NCBI RefSeq assembly: GCF_028736235.1 | Contig: NZ_CP117884.1 | Location: 2,294,001-2,358,000, forward strand | Direction of reading: 5' to 3' | Source of the DNA: Lacticaseibacillus pabuli | GTDB lineage: Bacteria > Bacillota > Bacilli > Lactobacillales > Lactobacillaceae | Length of the DNA stretch: 64,000 bases | Shown here: in pieces, positions 35,491 to 44,390 of the stretch | Layout of the letters: each line of letters begins with the position of its first letter | How positions within the stretch are numbered: the first letter of the stretch is position 1 | Translations under genes and position numbers: made by a program | The notes under the pieces: generated by a model | Database searches by the model: none | Told to the model about the DNA's origin: nothing | Seen by the model: the letters and a program-made list of their open reading frames with translations, nothing else

Positions 35491-36113
35491 TATTTCGCCG
35501 CTTTCTTAGCCGTTGTCCGTTTCCGTGTGGTCGTGGACTTCTTGGCCGTGGTCTTCCGCTTGGTTGTTGTCTTCTTGGCCGTCGTACGCCGCGTTGTCTT
35601 CTTAGTCGTCTTGGCCTTGTTGGCTGGGACTTCCTTAACGACAGGTGCCGGCTTGGCCGCCTCTTCGGTAATGTGTGCGACTTGTTCAACTGCAGTTGTC
35701 GCAGCGAGCTGCGTGTACGCCACTGCCTTGGCCACAAAGTCGTCGGTTGTCGCCAGCTCATCGATCCGCAGACCGGAAGCATTCAAGAACTTGTTTTCGG
35801 TCACGAGGTAGACGTTGACGGGAACAATCTCGTCGGCTTCAAAGAATCCACCCACCTTCTTGGCGTTGGCCAGTGGTAAGTTAATAATGCCCGTTTCAAA
35901 ACTAATTAAAGTCGGTTCGGTGCCTTGCAAGGTCAGGGTTGCGCGAATCAATTCGCCCTGGTTCACCGCGTCGACCACGGCATCAGCGAGTGGCTGTAAT
36001 GCGGCCACCATCGCTTCCGTGTCAGCGACGGCTGCAGGTGTGGTCAGCTGGTCGAAGTGCTTGACCTGTTCGTCGGCGGTTCGGTTCAAATAATGTTGCA
36101 CGTTGATGTCCAT
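35490..36113 (-). CDS. Protein with histone-like Lys/Thr-rich tail, coupled to TauE
   Basis: A 207-residue cytoplasmic protein. Residues 1-150 form an acidic mixed domain (MDINVQHYLNRTADEQVKHF ...) that I do not recognise. Residues 154-207 are a Pro/Ala hinge followed by repeats such as KTTKKTTRRTTAKK, strongly basic and like bacterial histone-H1-type or ribosome-associated tails, suggesting nucleic-acid or polyanion binding. The start has GGAGGA 7 nt upstream; a frame open 234 nt further upstream is not used. It is first in a three-gene coupled unit with two membrane proteins, an odd combination, and is divergent from the helicase gene. Confidence 0.75.
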   Translation of the reverse strand: MDINVQHYLNRTADEQVKHFDQLTTPAAVADTEAMVAALQPLADAVVDAVNQGELIRATLTLQGTEPTLISFETGIINLPLANAKKVGGFFEADEIVPVNVYLVTENKFLNASGLRIDELATTDDFVAKAVAYTQLAATTAVEQVAHITEEAAKPAPVVKEVPANKAKTTKKTTRRTTAKKTTTKRKTTAKKSTTTRKRTTAKKAAK

Positions 36114-36234
36114 AATGTGCTCCTCCACTGTGCTCCGTTCAGTCATTTCACGGGAACAATCATAGCGAACGCAGACGCATAAGGCAAACGCGCGGTACAA
36201 TAGAAGTAATATTTTAAAGAATGGAGGACGCCGA

Positions 36235-38604
36235 ATGCTTGCGAACCGGATTGGCGTACGCGAACTAGTTGAATTTACCGTGCGCACTGGGGATCTCAAT
36301 CCCGCAAACAGTCCCAGCGCCAATACCGCCGCGCTCGGCAGCCGCATTCACCGGCAAGTCCAGGACGCACACGATGAGTCCGGCTATGAAAGTGAAGTCT
36401 ACCTCAAAACCGAAGAAACCGTGGCCGGCCAGTCTTACACCATCGATGGTCGAGCAGATGGCGTGCTCACAAGTGATGACGGTGTCTTGCTCGAGGAAAT
36501 CAAGACCTCGGCGCGTGACTTCGACAAATTGCCACAGAATACACGTGACCGCTACTGGGCCCAGGCCAAGGTATACGGCCACTACTTGTGTGATCAGCGC
36601 GACCTGCCAGGGTTAACGATTGACCTCATTTACTTTGATACGCGTGAGAAAAAGGCCGAACACCACAAGATTGATTGCACCGCGGCAGAACTGACTGATT
36701 TTTACGACCACCTACTCGCCCAATTCGCGGTCTGGATCCAGATGCGCAGCGACATCATTACCGCGCGCAACAAGAGCGCCCAGGCGCTGCACTTTCCCTT
36801 TCCAAAGTTCCGCACCGGTCAGCACGAACTCGCTGGGGCCGTGTACAAAACTATCTATAGTAATAACCGGCTGTTTGCACTCGCGCCAACCGGTACCGGT
36901 AAAACGATTTCGACCCTCTTCCCCACCATCAAGGCGATGGGCGAAGGCCTGATTAATCGCGCCTTTTACCTGACTGCTAAGGCCGCGACGCGCACAGTTG
37001 CCGAGGACGCGATGGCACTCATGGCCGGTGAGGGGCTGATGGCCAAGAGTATCACTCTGACCGCCCGCGACACGATTAAGTTTAACGACGAGCCAGATGA
37101 ACCGAGTGAGAACCCGTACATGCTGGGCTACTACGACCGGTTGTTGCCCGCGTTGCAGGACATGCTGGCAAACGAAAACCAGTTGACCCGCAGTGTGATT
37201 GAGCGCTATGCCCAAAAGCACACGCTGGACCCCTTCGAGTTTTCCCTCGACGCGAGTCTATTTTGCGACGTCGTTATCTGCGACTACAACTACCTCTTTG
37301 ACCCGCGCGTGTTCTTACAGCGCTTCTTTGCCGAAGATGATTCGGGCAACTTCTTTCTCATCGACGAAGCGCACAACCTCGTTGATCGTGCCCGGAATAT
37401 GTACAGTGCCGCGGTGGACCGCGAATCCTTTGTCGCAATCAATGAGGACTTAAAGGATGAAAAGGGCCGCCAAGTGAACCGTCTAAAAAAATCGATTCGC
37501 GAATGCATCGACTGCTTGGACATTATCGCCGGTAACCTCAAGGGTCAGGAACACTTTCAAAAGGACCAGATTGAAGAACTGCGCGACGTCTTGGATGGCT
37601 TCACCAGCCGCTTCCACGACTGGCTCGAAATGGAGCCCACACCGCAAAGTAAGTTTGTCGTGGACACCTGCCTCGATACCTTCTTTTTAGCCAACGCCTT
37701 TCTCAAGATTGGTGAGTTTTACGACGACGGTTTTGTCACCCGCATTTACCGCGATGATGGCAAGCTCTTTGTGAAACTGCTCTGCTTGAACCCCAGCCCG
37801 CTCCTAGATGCCAGCATGAAGAAGGGCGGCGGCGCAGTGCTGTTCTCCGCAACCCTCAGCCCAATGAATTACTACCGGGACATGCTCGGCGGCGTTGAAG
37901 ACAGCATGGGCTATACCCTCCCTTCACCGTTCCCACCGGATAACCAACGTGTCATCGCCTGTGCGAATGTCGACACGACTTACCGTCAGCGCCAAAACAG
38001 CCTGCCGACCATCACGGCCTGCTTAACCGCCATGGTGCGCGCCAAGAACGGCAACTACATGGTGTTCGCACCCAGTTACGCTTACTTGGACATGGTGCAC
38101 CAGGCCTTTGTACGTGCAAACCCCGATTTGCGTGTTGTTGCCCAAGAAAGTGGCATGACTGCTAGCGAGCGCACTGCCTTCTTGGATGCCTTTGCGGATG
38201 GCGACCCCGTCACGGGCTTTGCCGTCCTGGGTGGGTCTTTCTCAGAAGGAATTGATCTACGTGGCGATGCCTTATTGGGTAGCGCCATCGTGTCAGTTGG
38301 TCTCCCTGGCCTATCCGGGGAAACGGATCAGCTGCGCGACTACTATCAGGAACGGAGCGGCCAAGGCTTTGCTTATGCCTACCAACTACCAGGCTTCAAT
38401 AATGTGTTACAGGCGGCCGGTCGCGTCATTCGCGGCGAACGCGACGTCGGCGTGGTCCTATTACTGGATCGCCGCTTTGCCACGCGGCGCTACACTGAGC
38501 TCTTTCCACCGCAATGGTCGAACTATGACGTCACCCGAGATACACGCGGTCTCGCGACCAACCTGACGACCTTTTGGCAAGGCCACCAGACAAATGAAGG
38601 TTAA
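36235..38604 (+). CDS. Rad3/DinG-like helicase with N-terminal PDDEXK nuclease domain
   Basis: A 789-residue protein. Residues about 30-135 look like a RecB/Cas4-type PDDEXK nuclease (Asp71 in TIDGRADGV, then LLEEIKTS at 85-92). The superfamily 2 helicase follows: Walker A APTGTGKT at 217-224, DEAH at 377-380 (LIDEAHNLVDRA) and motif VI QAAGRVIRGERD near 710. XPD/DinG relatives have four Fe-S cysteines between Walker A and the DEAH box. Here the equivalent stretch (KFNDEPDEPSENPYMLGYYDR and KHTLDPFEFSLD) has none of them. It probably acts in DNA repair or replication; the family role is known only in outline. An AGGA ribosome binding site (aatggaggacgcc) precedes the start. Confidence 0.85.
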   Translation: MLANRIGVRELVEFTVRTGDLNPANSPSANTAALGSRIHRQVQDAHDESGYESEVYLKTEETVAGQSYTIDGRADGVLTSDDGVLLEEIKTSARDFDKLPQNTRDRYWAQAKVYGHYLCDQRDLPGLTIDLIYFDTREKKAEHHKIDCTAAELTDFYDHLLAQFAVWIQMRSDIITARNKSAQALHFPFPKFRTGQHELAGAVYKTIYSNNRLFALAPTGTGKTISTLFPTIKAMGEGLINRAFYLTAKAATRTVAEDAMALMAGEGLMAKSITLTARDTIKFNDEPDEPSENPYMLGYYDRLLPALQDMLANENQLTRSVIERYAQKHTLDPFEFSLDASLFCDVVICDYNYLFDPRVFLQRFFAEDDSGNFFLIDEAHNLVDRARNMYSAAVDRESFVAINEDLKDEKGRQVNRLKKSIRECIDCLDIIAGNLKGQEHFQKDQIEELRDVLDGFTSRFHDWLEMEPTPQSKFVVDTCLDTFFLANAFLKIGEFYDDGFVTRIYRDDGKLFVKLLCLNPSPLLDASMKKGGGAVLFSATLSPMNYYRDMLGGVEDSMGYTLPSPFPPDNQRVIACANVDTTYRQRQNSLPTITACLTAMVRAKNGNYMVFAPSYAYLDMVHQAFVRANPDLRVVAQESGMTASERTAFLDAFADGDPVTGFAVLGGSFSEGIDLRGDALLGSAIVSVGLPGLSGETDQLRDYYQERSGQGFAYAYQLPGFNNVLQAAGRVIRGERDVGVVLLLDRRFATRRYTELFPPQWSNYDVTRDTRGLATNLTTFWQGHQTNEG

Positions 38605-38667
38605 TGGATGTGAAAATGGGGTTGTGACATAACTTCGAGTGACACGAACGTTTCCTCCTAGTCGCGC

Positions 38668-38772
38668 GCCAAAAGGCAGGCCCCTGATATACAAACATGA
38701 GGAACCATAAATCCTAAGTTCGGGATTTACGGTTCCTCATGCTTGTATATCGGGGCCTAAACGCCTTTTGGC
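38668..38772. repeat. Long intergenic hairpin downstream of the helicase gene
   Basis: Arms of about 47-50 bp (38668-38714 and 38723-38772) pair around an 8-nt loop: GCCAAAAGGC / GCCTTTTGGC outside, AGGCCCC / GGGGCCT next and CATGAGGAACC / GGTTCCTCATG inside. There is no T-run and no ORF. It may stop helicase transcription or protect its 3' end. Confidence 0.8.
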
Positions 38773-38817
38773 ACAGCCTCATTTCGTCTGGAAAAACCAA
38801 TTCAAAATCGAAGGCAT

Positions 38818-38840
38818 AAAAAAACCACCGCAAGCGGTGG
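38818..38840 (-). terminator. Minus-strand terminator with no gene upstream of it
   Basis: On the minus strand CCACCG-CTTG-CGGTGG is followed by seven T. No minus-strand coding sequence lies to its right before nagB, so it probably ends a short RNA. Confidence 0.75.
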
Positions 38841-38919
38841 AAAGTTTGGGGGAACTTTTTTGGGGAAGTGTAAGTTTAGTTGTGTATAGGACTTGTTCGT
38901 CCTTACACTTTGTATATTA
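38818..38919 (-). ncRNA. Candidate small RNA ending at an orphan terminator
   Basis: On the minus strand a block AGTGTAAG ... CTTACACT (8 bp, 38909-38902 with 38874-38867) encloses a GGAC / GTCC hairpin and is followed about 25 nt later by a strong terminator. TAATAT at 38919-38914 could be a -10, but no good -35 lies 17 bp away. About 90 nt long. Support is structural only. Confidence 0.4.
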
Positions 38920-39260
38920 AACGCATTGTTCGGGTAGCGGGACGCAACATTCGCAATTTATTTTTCGATTTTTGATTTTAATGTTTCGCATACACTTATT
39001 AATTACTTAACGATTAGCTTTAAATTTTTGAGGCCCCTGTTATTGTGAAATTAGACAGAACTATTGATGTGGTTGCAAAATAACACGGATTTTCATAAAC
39101 AAAATAATAATTGTGACCAAAACTGTGTCTCAGTGCAACATTACAGTATCAGCTACGTATGTTTAACATTCATGATTAGTTATAGCAGATGAATTATAAC
39201 GTCTTTTTTCAAGCCAATTGGTCTGCACCGACGAAAACTTCGCAAAAATATTTTTGGTTG
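38920..39260. other. AT-rich intergenic region before nagB, nothing supported
   Basis: No frame with a ribosome binding site, no repeat and no clear hairpin was found. It is distinctly AT-rich relative to the flanking genes. Confidence 0.4.
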
Positions 39261-39333
39261 TTGGTATAGACCCATTGACACCCAAATGGCTCGTGTTATA
39301 ATTGGACTATACCAATAGAAGTGATAGCACTTC
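39261..39333 (+). promoter_or_regulatory. nagB promoter flanked by NagR-like operators
   Basis: TTGACA (39275-39280) and TATAAT (39297-39302) are 16 bp apart. TTGGTATAGACCCA (39261-39274) abuts the -35, and an inverted copy (TTGGACTATACCAA, 39302-39315) abuts the -10. These resemble the dre sites of NagR/YvoA-type GntR repressors. A perfect palindrome GAAGTG-ATAG-CACTTC lies at 39318-39333 near the start of transcription and may be a further site. Induction by amino-sugar phosphates is the expected outcome. Confidence 0.75.
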
Positions 39334-39357
39334 GTCAATCTAAGGAGATTAATAAAA

Positions 39358-40065
39358 ATGCAAGTACGCGTATTTGACAATAAGGATGAAGCTAGTCAGG
39401 CAGCATTCGAAATCATCAAGGACAGCATGGCAAACGGGGCTAAGGTACTTGGCCTTGCCACTGGTTCATCACCAGTCGCCCTTTACGACAAGATGACCGC
39501 TAGCGACCTCGACTTCTCAAACATGACTTCCGTTAACCTGGATGAATATGTTGGTCTCTCTGGTGATAACGACCAGAGCTACCGCTACTTCATGAACCAG
39601 CACTTGTTCAACAAGAAGCCATTCAAGGAAAGCTTCGTACCAAATGGTCTGGCAACGGACGCTGACAACGAACCTGCCCACTACGACAAGGTTATCGAAG
39701 AGCACCCAATCGATGTTCAGCTCCTCGGTATCGGCCGTAACGGTCACATCGGTTTCAACGAACCAGGTTCACCACTTGATGGCGGTACCCACAAGGTTGC
39801 TTTGACCCAGTCCACCATCGACGCCAACGCTCGTTTCTTCGCAAACGAAAACGATGTGCCTCGCTTCGCCTACTCCATGGGGATTGGCTCCATCATGAAG
39901 AGCAAGAAGATCATTCTCCTTGCCTTTGGTGAAAACAAGGCCGACGCAATCAAGGCCACCGTTGAAGGCCCAGTTACCGACCACGTGCCAGCTTCTGTAT
40001 TGCAGAACCACAAGGATGCCATCATCCTTGTTGACAAGGCTGCTGCAAGCAAGCTCAGCAAGTAA
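39358..40065 (+). CDS. nagB: Glucosamine-6-phosphate deaminase
   Basis: A 235-residue enzyme converting glucosamine 6-phosphate to fructose 6-phosphate and ammonia, linking amino-sugar catabolism to glycolysis. Clear motifs are [26 protein letters not shown] (catalytic Asp) and [13 protein letters not shown] (active-site His and Glu). AAGGAG lies about 10 nt upstream. The absence of nagA next to it implies nagA lies elsewhere. Confidence 0.96.
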   Translation: MQVRVFDNKDEASQAAFEIIKDSMANGAKVLGLATGSSPVALYDKMTASDLDFSNMTSVNLDEYVGLSGDNDQSYRYFMNQHLFNKKPFKESFVPNGLATDADNEPAHYDKVIEEHPIDVQLLGIGRNGHIGFNEPGSPLDGGTHKVALTQSTIDANARFFANENDVPRFAYSMGIGSIMKSKKIILLAFGENKADAIKATVEGPVTDHVPASVLQNHKDAIILVDKAAASKLSK

Positions 40066-40097
40066 TTAAACATCGGACATATTTCTTCGTCCACCTT

Positions 40098-40142
40098 AAG
40101 ATGTTCCGGACTGGTCAACGCCAATCCGGGGCATCTTTTTTG
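40098..40142 (+). terminator. Terminator after nagB
   Basis: AAGATGTTCCGGA / TCCGGGGCATCTT (with G-U or minor mismatch) is followed by six T. Confidence 0.85.
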
Positions 40143-40248
40143 TCTACATTTTTGACTGCGGGAGAAGATGCCAGCAATATCACACTAGACGAAGCGGCAT
40201 ATAATGGGCACTGGATAACCGTTTACACAATCGAAAGGAGAAATCATT

Positions 40249-40821
40249 ATGAAGAAAAATATTGCGCTTATCGCCGCGGCACTGCTCGCAGCCTCACCAG
40301 TCATCGCACCTGCCATGAATACCATGGCGGCAACTGCGAAGCCTGATACCGCTGCGGCCGCAAACGCCGCCTTCCCGCACGCCGGCGCTGAATCACTGGA
40401 AAACGGTGTGGTGACCGTCGCCATTATTGGCAAAGGTGCCCCCGTTTACTCGACCTACAAGGATTCTGCCAAGACTAGCCGCTACTTACCATACGGCAGT
40501 AGCTGGAAATACCGTGGCGTCGTCAAGTACACGGATGGTTCCACCTGGTTCGATCTTGGTGGTAATCAGTGGGTTAAGTATGGTGATCTGATCCATGGCA
40601 CACTGTCTAAGCAGAGTGGGACACTGAAGATCAACTACGTCCCTGGCTACGCCATCGCCGTTTGGAACAATTACGAGTATGGCCAGTTCACTGGGAAGCG
40701 GCTAAAGCACGGCACCAGCTGGAAGTACTTCAAGATTGTTTACGCTGACAACGGTAAGGTCATGTACAACGTCGGCGGCAACCAGTGGATCGACGGGCAC
40801 TACGTAAAAGTGATGAAGTAG
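40249..40821 (+). CDS. Secreted protein with two SLAP-like repeats
   Basis: A 190-residue exported protein with a signal peptide ending near MAA (residue 28). Two related repeats follow, each with a Tyr/Trp-rich core and GGNQW (TWFDLGGNQWVKYGD and MYNVGGNQWIDGHYVK). This resembles the lactobacillar S-layer-type SLAP domain, which attaches proteins non-covalently to the wall. There is no enzymatic domain, so it may be an adhesion or wall-coating protein. GAAAGGAG lies before the start. Confidence 0.78.
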   Translation: MKKNIALIAAALLAASPVIAPAMNTMAATAKPDTAAAANAAFPHAGAESLENGVVTVAIIGKGAPVYSTYKDSAKTSRYLPYGSSWKYRGVVKYTDGSTWFDLGGNQWVKYGDLIHGTLSKQSGTLKINYVPGYAIAVWNNYEYGQFTGKRLKHGTSWKYFKIVYADNGKVMYNVGGNQWIDGHYVKVMK

Positions 40822-40865
40822 TCACCCCTCGGCTCAACCGATTTGTTCACAATAGCAATTAAACC

Positions 40866-40899
40866 GCTGCACGTTTGGATTCGGACGTGCAGCCTTTTT
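40866..40899 (+). terminator. Terminator after the SLAP-like protein gene
   Basis: GCTGCACGT / ACGTGCAGC is followed by TTTTT. Confidence 0.85.
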
Positions 40900-40915
40900 G
40901 CGTCCAAAAATCAGC

Positions 40916-40954
40916 AAAAAAATGGCCTGATCCAGTTAAACTGGAATCAAGCCA
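40916..40954 (-). terminator. Terminator after the helical lipoprotein gene
   Basis: On the minus strand TGGCTTGATTCCAG / CTGGATCAGGCCA is followed by seven T. Confidence 0.82.
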
Positions 40955-41012
40955 CAGATGTCCTTGTTACAATTTAATTTGAATATATTCTACGCGGACA
41001 AGACGGTCACGA

Positions 41013-41930
41013 CTACTTCCAGTTACCGTCTTCCAAATCATCCCCGTTAGAACTCATGACGGTGTAGGAGCCATCATTGTTGATGTAAGTCGTCCCGGCC
41101 TTGCTACCATCCTTGGCCTGCCAGTTGATGATGAAGCCATCCTCGGTCGTATCCGCCTGCGTGTAGTTCAACGCGTTCTTTTGACCGAACGGCATCCCCT
41201 GCGCAATCTTAATTGCCTGGGCTGAGGTCATCCCAATCGCATTACTCGACTTCGGTGCTGGCGTTGACTGCTGCGTCTGGCCCTGCTGGCTCTGACCCGA
41301 CTGCGTTTGCGAGGCATTTGCAGCCGACTGTGCCGCGTTCACGCCAGCGGTTACCTTGCTGACCAGGTCGTCATAGGTTGACTTGAGTGGTTCCAGGTAA
41401 GCCAGAGACCAATCTGTCCCGGTCAGGGTGTTCAGTGTACTCTCGGCACTGTTAAACTGCTTGGCGTCGACCTGCTTTTGCGTATTGGTCAACGCGGCGT
41501 TCACCGTGTCGTAGGTGTTGTTAGCCGCCGTAATTTGCTTGCTGAGTTCGGTCACCTTTGCCGCCAGTGCGTCAGGACCATCCTCAACCGCTAAGGCCTT
41601 TTGAATCTGCTTGGTCGCCTTGGTCAAATCGCCGTTCTTGAAGTCCTTCTTGGCTGCGACAAAAGCCTTGGTCTGCTTCAAGTACGCCTTGGCCTTTGTG
41701 CTACTAGGCTTAGTGGCAACCGCCTTGTCAAAGTAACTAATGGCCTTTTTGTACTTGCTATCCTCAAGTGCGCTCACACCCTTGGACATGTTGTGCTTAT
41801 ACGTGCTCGTGGCATCGCTGGAACTGCGCACTGCGCTGTCCGTGGATTTGCTGGCGTGATTGCCACATGCGCTGAGGCCGACTAAACAAACGGCCAGAAA
41901 CAGACTTGCTTTAACATAACCTTTTCTCAT
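41013..41930 (-). CDS. Helical repeat lipoprotein
   Basis: A 305-residue lipoprotein (lipobox LSAC, Cys22). Residues about 45-105 form a TPR-like pair (ALEDSKYKKAISYFDKAVAT), then long helices, a Gln/Ser-rich linker (GQSQQGQTQQS) and a C-terminal domain of about 75 residues (MTSAQAIKIAQGMPFG ... WQAKDGSKAGTTYINNDGSY) seen in other lactobacillar lipoproteins. Function unknown. GGAGG lies 6 nt before the start. Confidence 0.78.
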   Translation of the reverse strand: MRKGYVKASLFLAVCLVGLSACGNHASKSTDSAVRSSSDATSTYKHNMSKGVSALEDSKYKKAISYFDKAVATKPSSTKAKAYLKQTKAFVAAKKDFKNGDLTKATKQIQKALAVEDGPDALAAKVTELSKQITAANNTYDTVNAALTNTQKQVDAKQFNSAESTLNTLTGTDWSLAYLEPLKSTYDDLVSKVTAGVNAAQSAANASQTQSGQSQQGQTQQSTPAPKSSNAIGMTSAQAIKIAQGMPFGQKNALNYTQADTTEDGFIINWQAKDGSKAGTTYINNDGSYTVMSSNGDDLEDGNWK

Positions 41931-42042
41931 GATTAACCTCCGAAAATGATGATCGAAACCGATGACTCGTCACCTGAAAGTATATCGCTTTCCGTGGACA
42001 GATAACAAATGGGCCGCCAGAGAAATGCCGCCAAACCCACGC

Positions 42043-42077
42043 TAAAAAAGGCACCACTCGTTGTCGAGTGGCGCCTT
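42043..42077 (-). terminator. Terminator of the lysine operon
   Basis: On the minus strand AGGCGCCACTCG / CGAGTGGTGCC with a 4-nt loop is followed by six T, directly after asd. Confidence 0.88.
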
Positions 42078-42099
42078 AGCTTCATCAAAACAGCTAACA

Positions 42100-43182
42100 C
42101 TAGTTAAACAGTTCTGCACTGCCCTCTGGAACGCGGACCAAATCACGCTTCACGAGTTCTTGGGCAATTTGCACCGCATTCCAAGCGGCACCCTTGAGCA
42201 GATTATCCGCGACAACCCACATGTGGTAGCTGCCCGGGTTTTCAACGTCGGCACGGATCCGGCCGACAAAGGTATCGCGCTTGCCCTCTGCGGTGACGGG
42301 CTGTGGGTACAACTGCTGGCTCGGGTCATCTTGGACGACCACACCAGGTGCAGTCGCGAGGACCTGCTTGATTTCTGCAGGGGTTGGTTCCTGCGCCGTT
42401 TCAAAGTAGACCGTCTCACCGTGGCCAATTGGGACTGGGACACGGACGCAAGTTGCGGTGACCTTGATGTCCTTTGCAAACTTGTCGCCAAGCATGATCT
42501 TCTTGGTTTCGCGGATCATCTTCCACTCTTCGTGGGTGTAATCTGCCTCTTCAAAAACATCAATCTGTGGTAACAGGTTAAACGCTAGCGGGTAGTGCTT
42601 CTTGTCGCCCTTGACTGGGAGAATTTCAGCCTGCATTGGCTTGCCGTCGAGCTTCTCCTGCGCTTCGCGGTACAGCTCATTAATCGCGGACTGCCCCGCA
42701 CCCCCAGCGGCCTGGTAAGTTGACACAATGACCTGCTTCAGCCCAAACTGCTTGCGAATGGGTTCCAGCGCCACCACCATCTGAATCGTGGAACAGTTCG
42801 GGTCGGCGATGATGCCGTGGTGATTTTCAAGGGCGTCCACGTTAACTTCGGGCACCACCAAAGGCACGTTGTCGTTCATGCGGAAATGTGAGGTGTTATC
42901 GACACAGACCGCGCCGCGCTTGACCGCTTCTGGCAGCAAGCGTGCGGAAATGTCACCACCCGCCGATGCCAGCACCAAATCCACGCCATTAAAGGAGTCT
43001 GGCACCGCCTCTTCCACGGCAACTTCTTGGCCGTTGAACTTGAGCTTCTTGCCGACGGAGCGCTTGGATGCGAGTAGGTGAATTTCGCCCACTGGAATCG
43101 TGCTCTGTTCGAGTTGTTCAATCATGCGGGTGCCGACAGCGCCGGTCGCGCCAAGAATTGCTACGGTGTATTGCTTTGTCAT
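42100..43182 (-). CDS. asd: Aspartate-semialdehyde dehydrogenase
   Basis: A 360-residue NADPH enzyme making aspartate semialdehyde, the branch point to lysine, threonine and methionine. The nucleotide motif GATGAVG is near residue 11, the active-site Cys130 in DPNCSTIQ and the substrate/His region [10 protein letters not shown] near 245. The start is [14 protein letters not shown] with GGAGG 8 nt upstream; a longer frame is open. It is last in the lysine operon, so it follows lysine-riboswitch control although its product also feeds the met-hom operon. Confidence 0.94.
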   Translation of the reverse strand: MTKQYTVAILGATGAVGTRMIEQLEQSTIPVGEIHLLASKRSVGKKLKFNGQEVAVEEAVPDSFNGVDLVLASAGGDISARLLPEAVKRGAVCVDNTSHFRMNDNVPLVVPEVNVDALENHHGIIADPNCSTIQMVVALEPIRKQFGLKQVIVSTYQAAGGAGQSAINELYREAQEKLDGKPMQAEILPVKGDKKHYPLAFNLLPQIDVFEEADYTHEEWKMIRETKKIMLGDKFAKDIKVTATCVRVPVPIGHGETVYFETAQEPTPAEIKQVLATAPGVVVQDDPSQQLYPQPVTAEGKRDTFVGRIRADVENPGSYHMWVVADNLLKGAAWNAVQIAQELVKRDLVRVPEGSAELFN

Positions 43183-43196
43183 ATTGCTATCCTCCA

Positions 43197-44369
43197 TTAA
43201 TGTGTTGCACAAAACTGCTGAATGCGGGCGACGGCTTCTTTGAGATTGGCCTCGCTTGCCGCGTAAGACAGGCGCAGGTAGCCCGCGCCGCCGGGACCAA
43301 AGACACTCCCAGGGACCAGCCCGACTTTGGCATCTTCTGCCAAGCGATAGGTCAGCGCCACGTCATCGGTGCCAAAACGCGCCGGCATTTTGGCGAACAA
43401 GTAGAACGCCCCGCCAGGCTGCGCCGCTGTGAATCCGGCAGCTGTCAGGCCTTGCAGAACGATGTCCCGCCGCTTTTGATACTGCGCGCGCATCACTTGC
43501 GGGTCGTGCCGGCCATTCGTGAGGGCTTCTAGCGCGCCCATCTGAATGGGACTGGGCGCGGTCGTCACTAAGTATTGGTGCATCTTACCGATTTGCTTCG
43601 TCAGGACAGCAGGTCCGGCCACGTAACCCAGCCGATAGCCGGTCATTGCGTGGGACTTGCTCAGGCCCGAAATGAGCACGGTTTGTTCAGGCAATAGCTT
43701 GCCCAAACTCAAGTGTTCCTCGTCGTAGGTCAGTTCCGCATAAATCTCATCGCTGATCAGCAACAAGTTCGTCTGCGCCACCGTCTTTGCCAACGCCTGA
43801 ACTTCCGCATGGGTGTAGGTCACGCCAGTTGGATTACCAGGATAATTCACAATCATGGCTTTCGCGTCGGGGTGCTTGGCCAACGTGCGCGCGAGTAGCT
43901 CTGGCGTCATGATGAACCGCGGCGCCGTGTTCACTTCAACCACGTTCAGGCCCTGCAACCGCCCAACTGCCGCGTACAGTGGAAACGTCGGCGTTGGAAC
44001 AATCAAGGTGTCACCAGGGTTGAATAAAGCCTGCAACGTCGCGGCAATTGCCTCCGTCGCACCGACCGTCACGATGACCTCCTCGCTGCTGTAATGTGCA
44101 TCGAATCGGTCCGCCAAATAATCTGCGACTGCCTGGCGCAACGCCGGATAGCCCATCGATGGGGCGTAATGGGAAACGTCGTCGGCAATGGCCTGTTGCG
44201 TTGCTGCCTTCACGTGCTCGGGCACCGCAAAATCCGGCTCGCCGAGCGTTAACTTGATGATGCCGGGAATCGGCGAAATCCGCTGATCGACGGCCCGAAT
44301 GGCGGAGGGTTGCACCTGTGCCAAACGCGTGTTGCCTAATTGATTGAGTGCTGCTTTTAGCTCAGGCAT
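43197..44369 (-). CDS. patA: N-acetyl-LL-diaminopimelate aminotransferase
   Basis: A 390-residue class I/II PLP aminotransferase with [11 protein letters not shown] and PLP lysine in [16 protein letters not shown]. Its place among dap genes using the acetyl route points to the transamination of N-acetyl-2-amino-6-oxopimelate. AAGGGAG lies 6 nt before the start. On sequence alone other aminotransferases of the family are possible; context decides. Confidence 0.88.
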   Translation of the reverse strand: MPELKAALNQLGNTRLAQVQPSAIRAVDQRISPIPGIIKLTLGEPDFAVPEHVKAATQQAIADDVSHYAPSMGYPALRQAVADYLADRFDAHYSSEEVIVTVGATEAIAATLQALFNPGDTLIVPTPTFPLYAAVGRLQGLNVVEVNTAPRFIMTPELLARTLAKHPDAKAMIVNYPGNPTGVTYTHAEVQALAKTVAQTNLLLISDEIYAELTYDEEHLSLGKLLPEQTVLISGLSKSHAMTGYRLGYVAGPAVLTKQIGKMHQYLVTTAPSPIQMGALEALTNGRHDPQVMRAQYQKRRDIVLQGLTAAGFTAAQPGGAFYLFAKMPARFGTDDVALTYRLAEDAKVGLVPGSVFGPGGAGYLRLSYAASEANLKEAVARIQQFCATH

Positions 44370-44390
44370 GCTTTGCTCCCTTCAAGAAAC

